Shown here: positions 33,184 through 33,284 of the stretch, piece after piece
Layout: each line of letters opens with the position of its first letter
Position numbering within the stretch: position 1 is the first letter of the stretch
NCBI GenBank assembly: GCA_028696435.1
Contig: JAQVHC010000003.1
Coordinates: 1 to 33,284 of the forward strand
DNA: 33,284 bases
From: Actinomycetota bacterium
GTDB taxonomy: Bacteria > Actinomycetota > Humimicrobiia > Humimicrobiales > Humimicrobiaceae
Reading direction: 5' to 3'
The notes under the pieces: model-generated
What the model was told of the DNA's origin: nothing
Databases searched by the model: none
Seen by the model: the letters and a program-made list of their open reading frames with translations, nothing else
Made by a program: the position numbers and the translations under genes

Positions 33184-33284
33184 TTACATACAGTTAATAG
33201 AGGCATCGCTATCATTATCATAATTAAAACAAACCCTATAATTCAGCGCTTCGATAACATGATGTTCTTTTATAGAGACACTTG
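33184..33284 (-). CDS. C-terminal end of a YifB/ComM-type Mg-chelatase-like ATPase (partial)
   Basis: The minus-strand frame entering at the right edge reads SVSIKEHHVIEALNYRVCF and continues to NCM before TAA at 33184-33186. The EHHVIEALNYR segment resembles the last helix of ComM/YifB proteins, which typically end with a HxxEAxxYR block. ComM is a branch-migration helicase in natural transformation. The call rests on about 15 residues and on position directly upstream of dprA, where this gene is often found. The tail after the motif (about 16 residues) is not typical and cannot be verified here. Confidence 0.6.
   Translation of the reverse strand, partial: SVSIKEHHVIEALNYRVCFNYDNDSDASINCM

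Overview
This is a 33 kb, clearly AT-rich chromosomal window made up almost entirely of housekeeping genes. Every gene I accept lies on the minus strand, so transcription runs from the right edge to the left edge. The gene order closely follows the translation/RNA-metabolism supercluster of Firmicutes-type genomes, with omissions and substitutions. That order suggests a low-G+C bacterium related to, or resembling, Firmicutes; deep-branching groups such as Halanaerobiales or Atribacterota would also fit. I cannot place it further from the 352 bases of 16S rRNA present.

In the direction of transcription, the right edge holds the last codons of a ComM/YifB-type ATPase, then dprA, an unrecognised 140-codon gene, and a XerC-type tyrosine recombinase (33284 to 30629). 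A good promoter and a structured leader precede rpsB-tsf-pyrH-frr-uppS-rseP-ispG-proS-recD2 (30436 to 20820). Translation, UMP synthesis, undecaprenyl-PP synthesis, site-2 proteolysis, isoprenoid synthesis and DNA repair are thus packed with very short gaps. A 429-base gap holds the nusA promoter and a perfect 14-bp terminator-like hairpin directly ahead of nusA. Then follow nusA-infB-rbfA-nrnA-truB-ribF-rpsO-pnp (20381 to 10876), an M16 peptidase, dapB-dapA (lysine/diaminopimelate), ribonuclease J, ftsK, cinA, thpR and recA. A 16S rRNA gene with tandem promoters and doubled boxA-like elements runs off the left edge.

The genes work as a growth module: ribosome and translation factors, transcription elongation (NusA), mRNA decay (PNPase, RNase J, NrnA), tRNA modification (TruB), cofactor and cell-wall precursor supply, chromosome segregation (FtsK, Xer) and recombination (RecA, RecD2, DprA). 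Genes linked to natural transformation (comM fragment, dprA, cinA, recA) lie at both ends.

I found no CRISPR array, prophage, transposon, toxin-antitoxin pair or tRNA gene. The items most worth a second look are: (1) truB is split by a single-base frameshift in a T9A8 tract, leaving its catalytic Asp outside the downstream frame; (2) nusA appears to sit behind an attenuator; (3) the M16 peptidase reads through its conserved N-terminus with no ATG, GTG or TTG available; (4) there is a perfect 30-bp palindrome inside pyrH; (5) several usual neighbours (cdsA, dxr, rimP, ylxR/ylxQ, topA, polC) are missing. Non-ATG starts, especially TTG, are unusually common.
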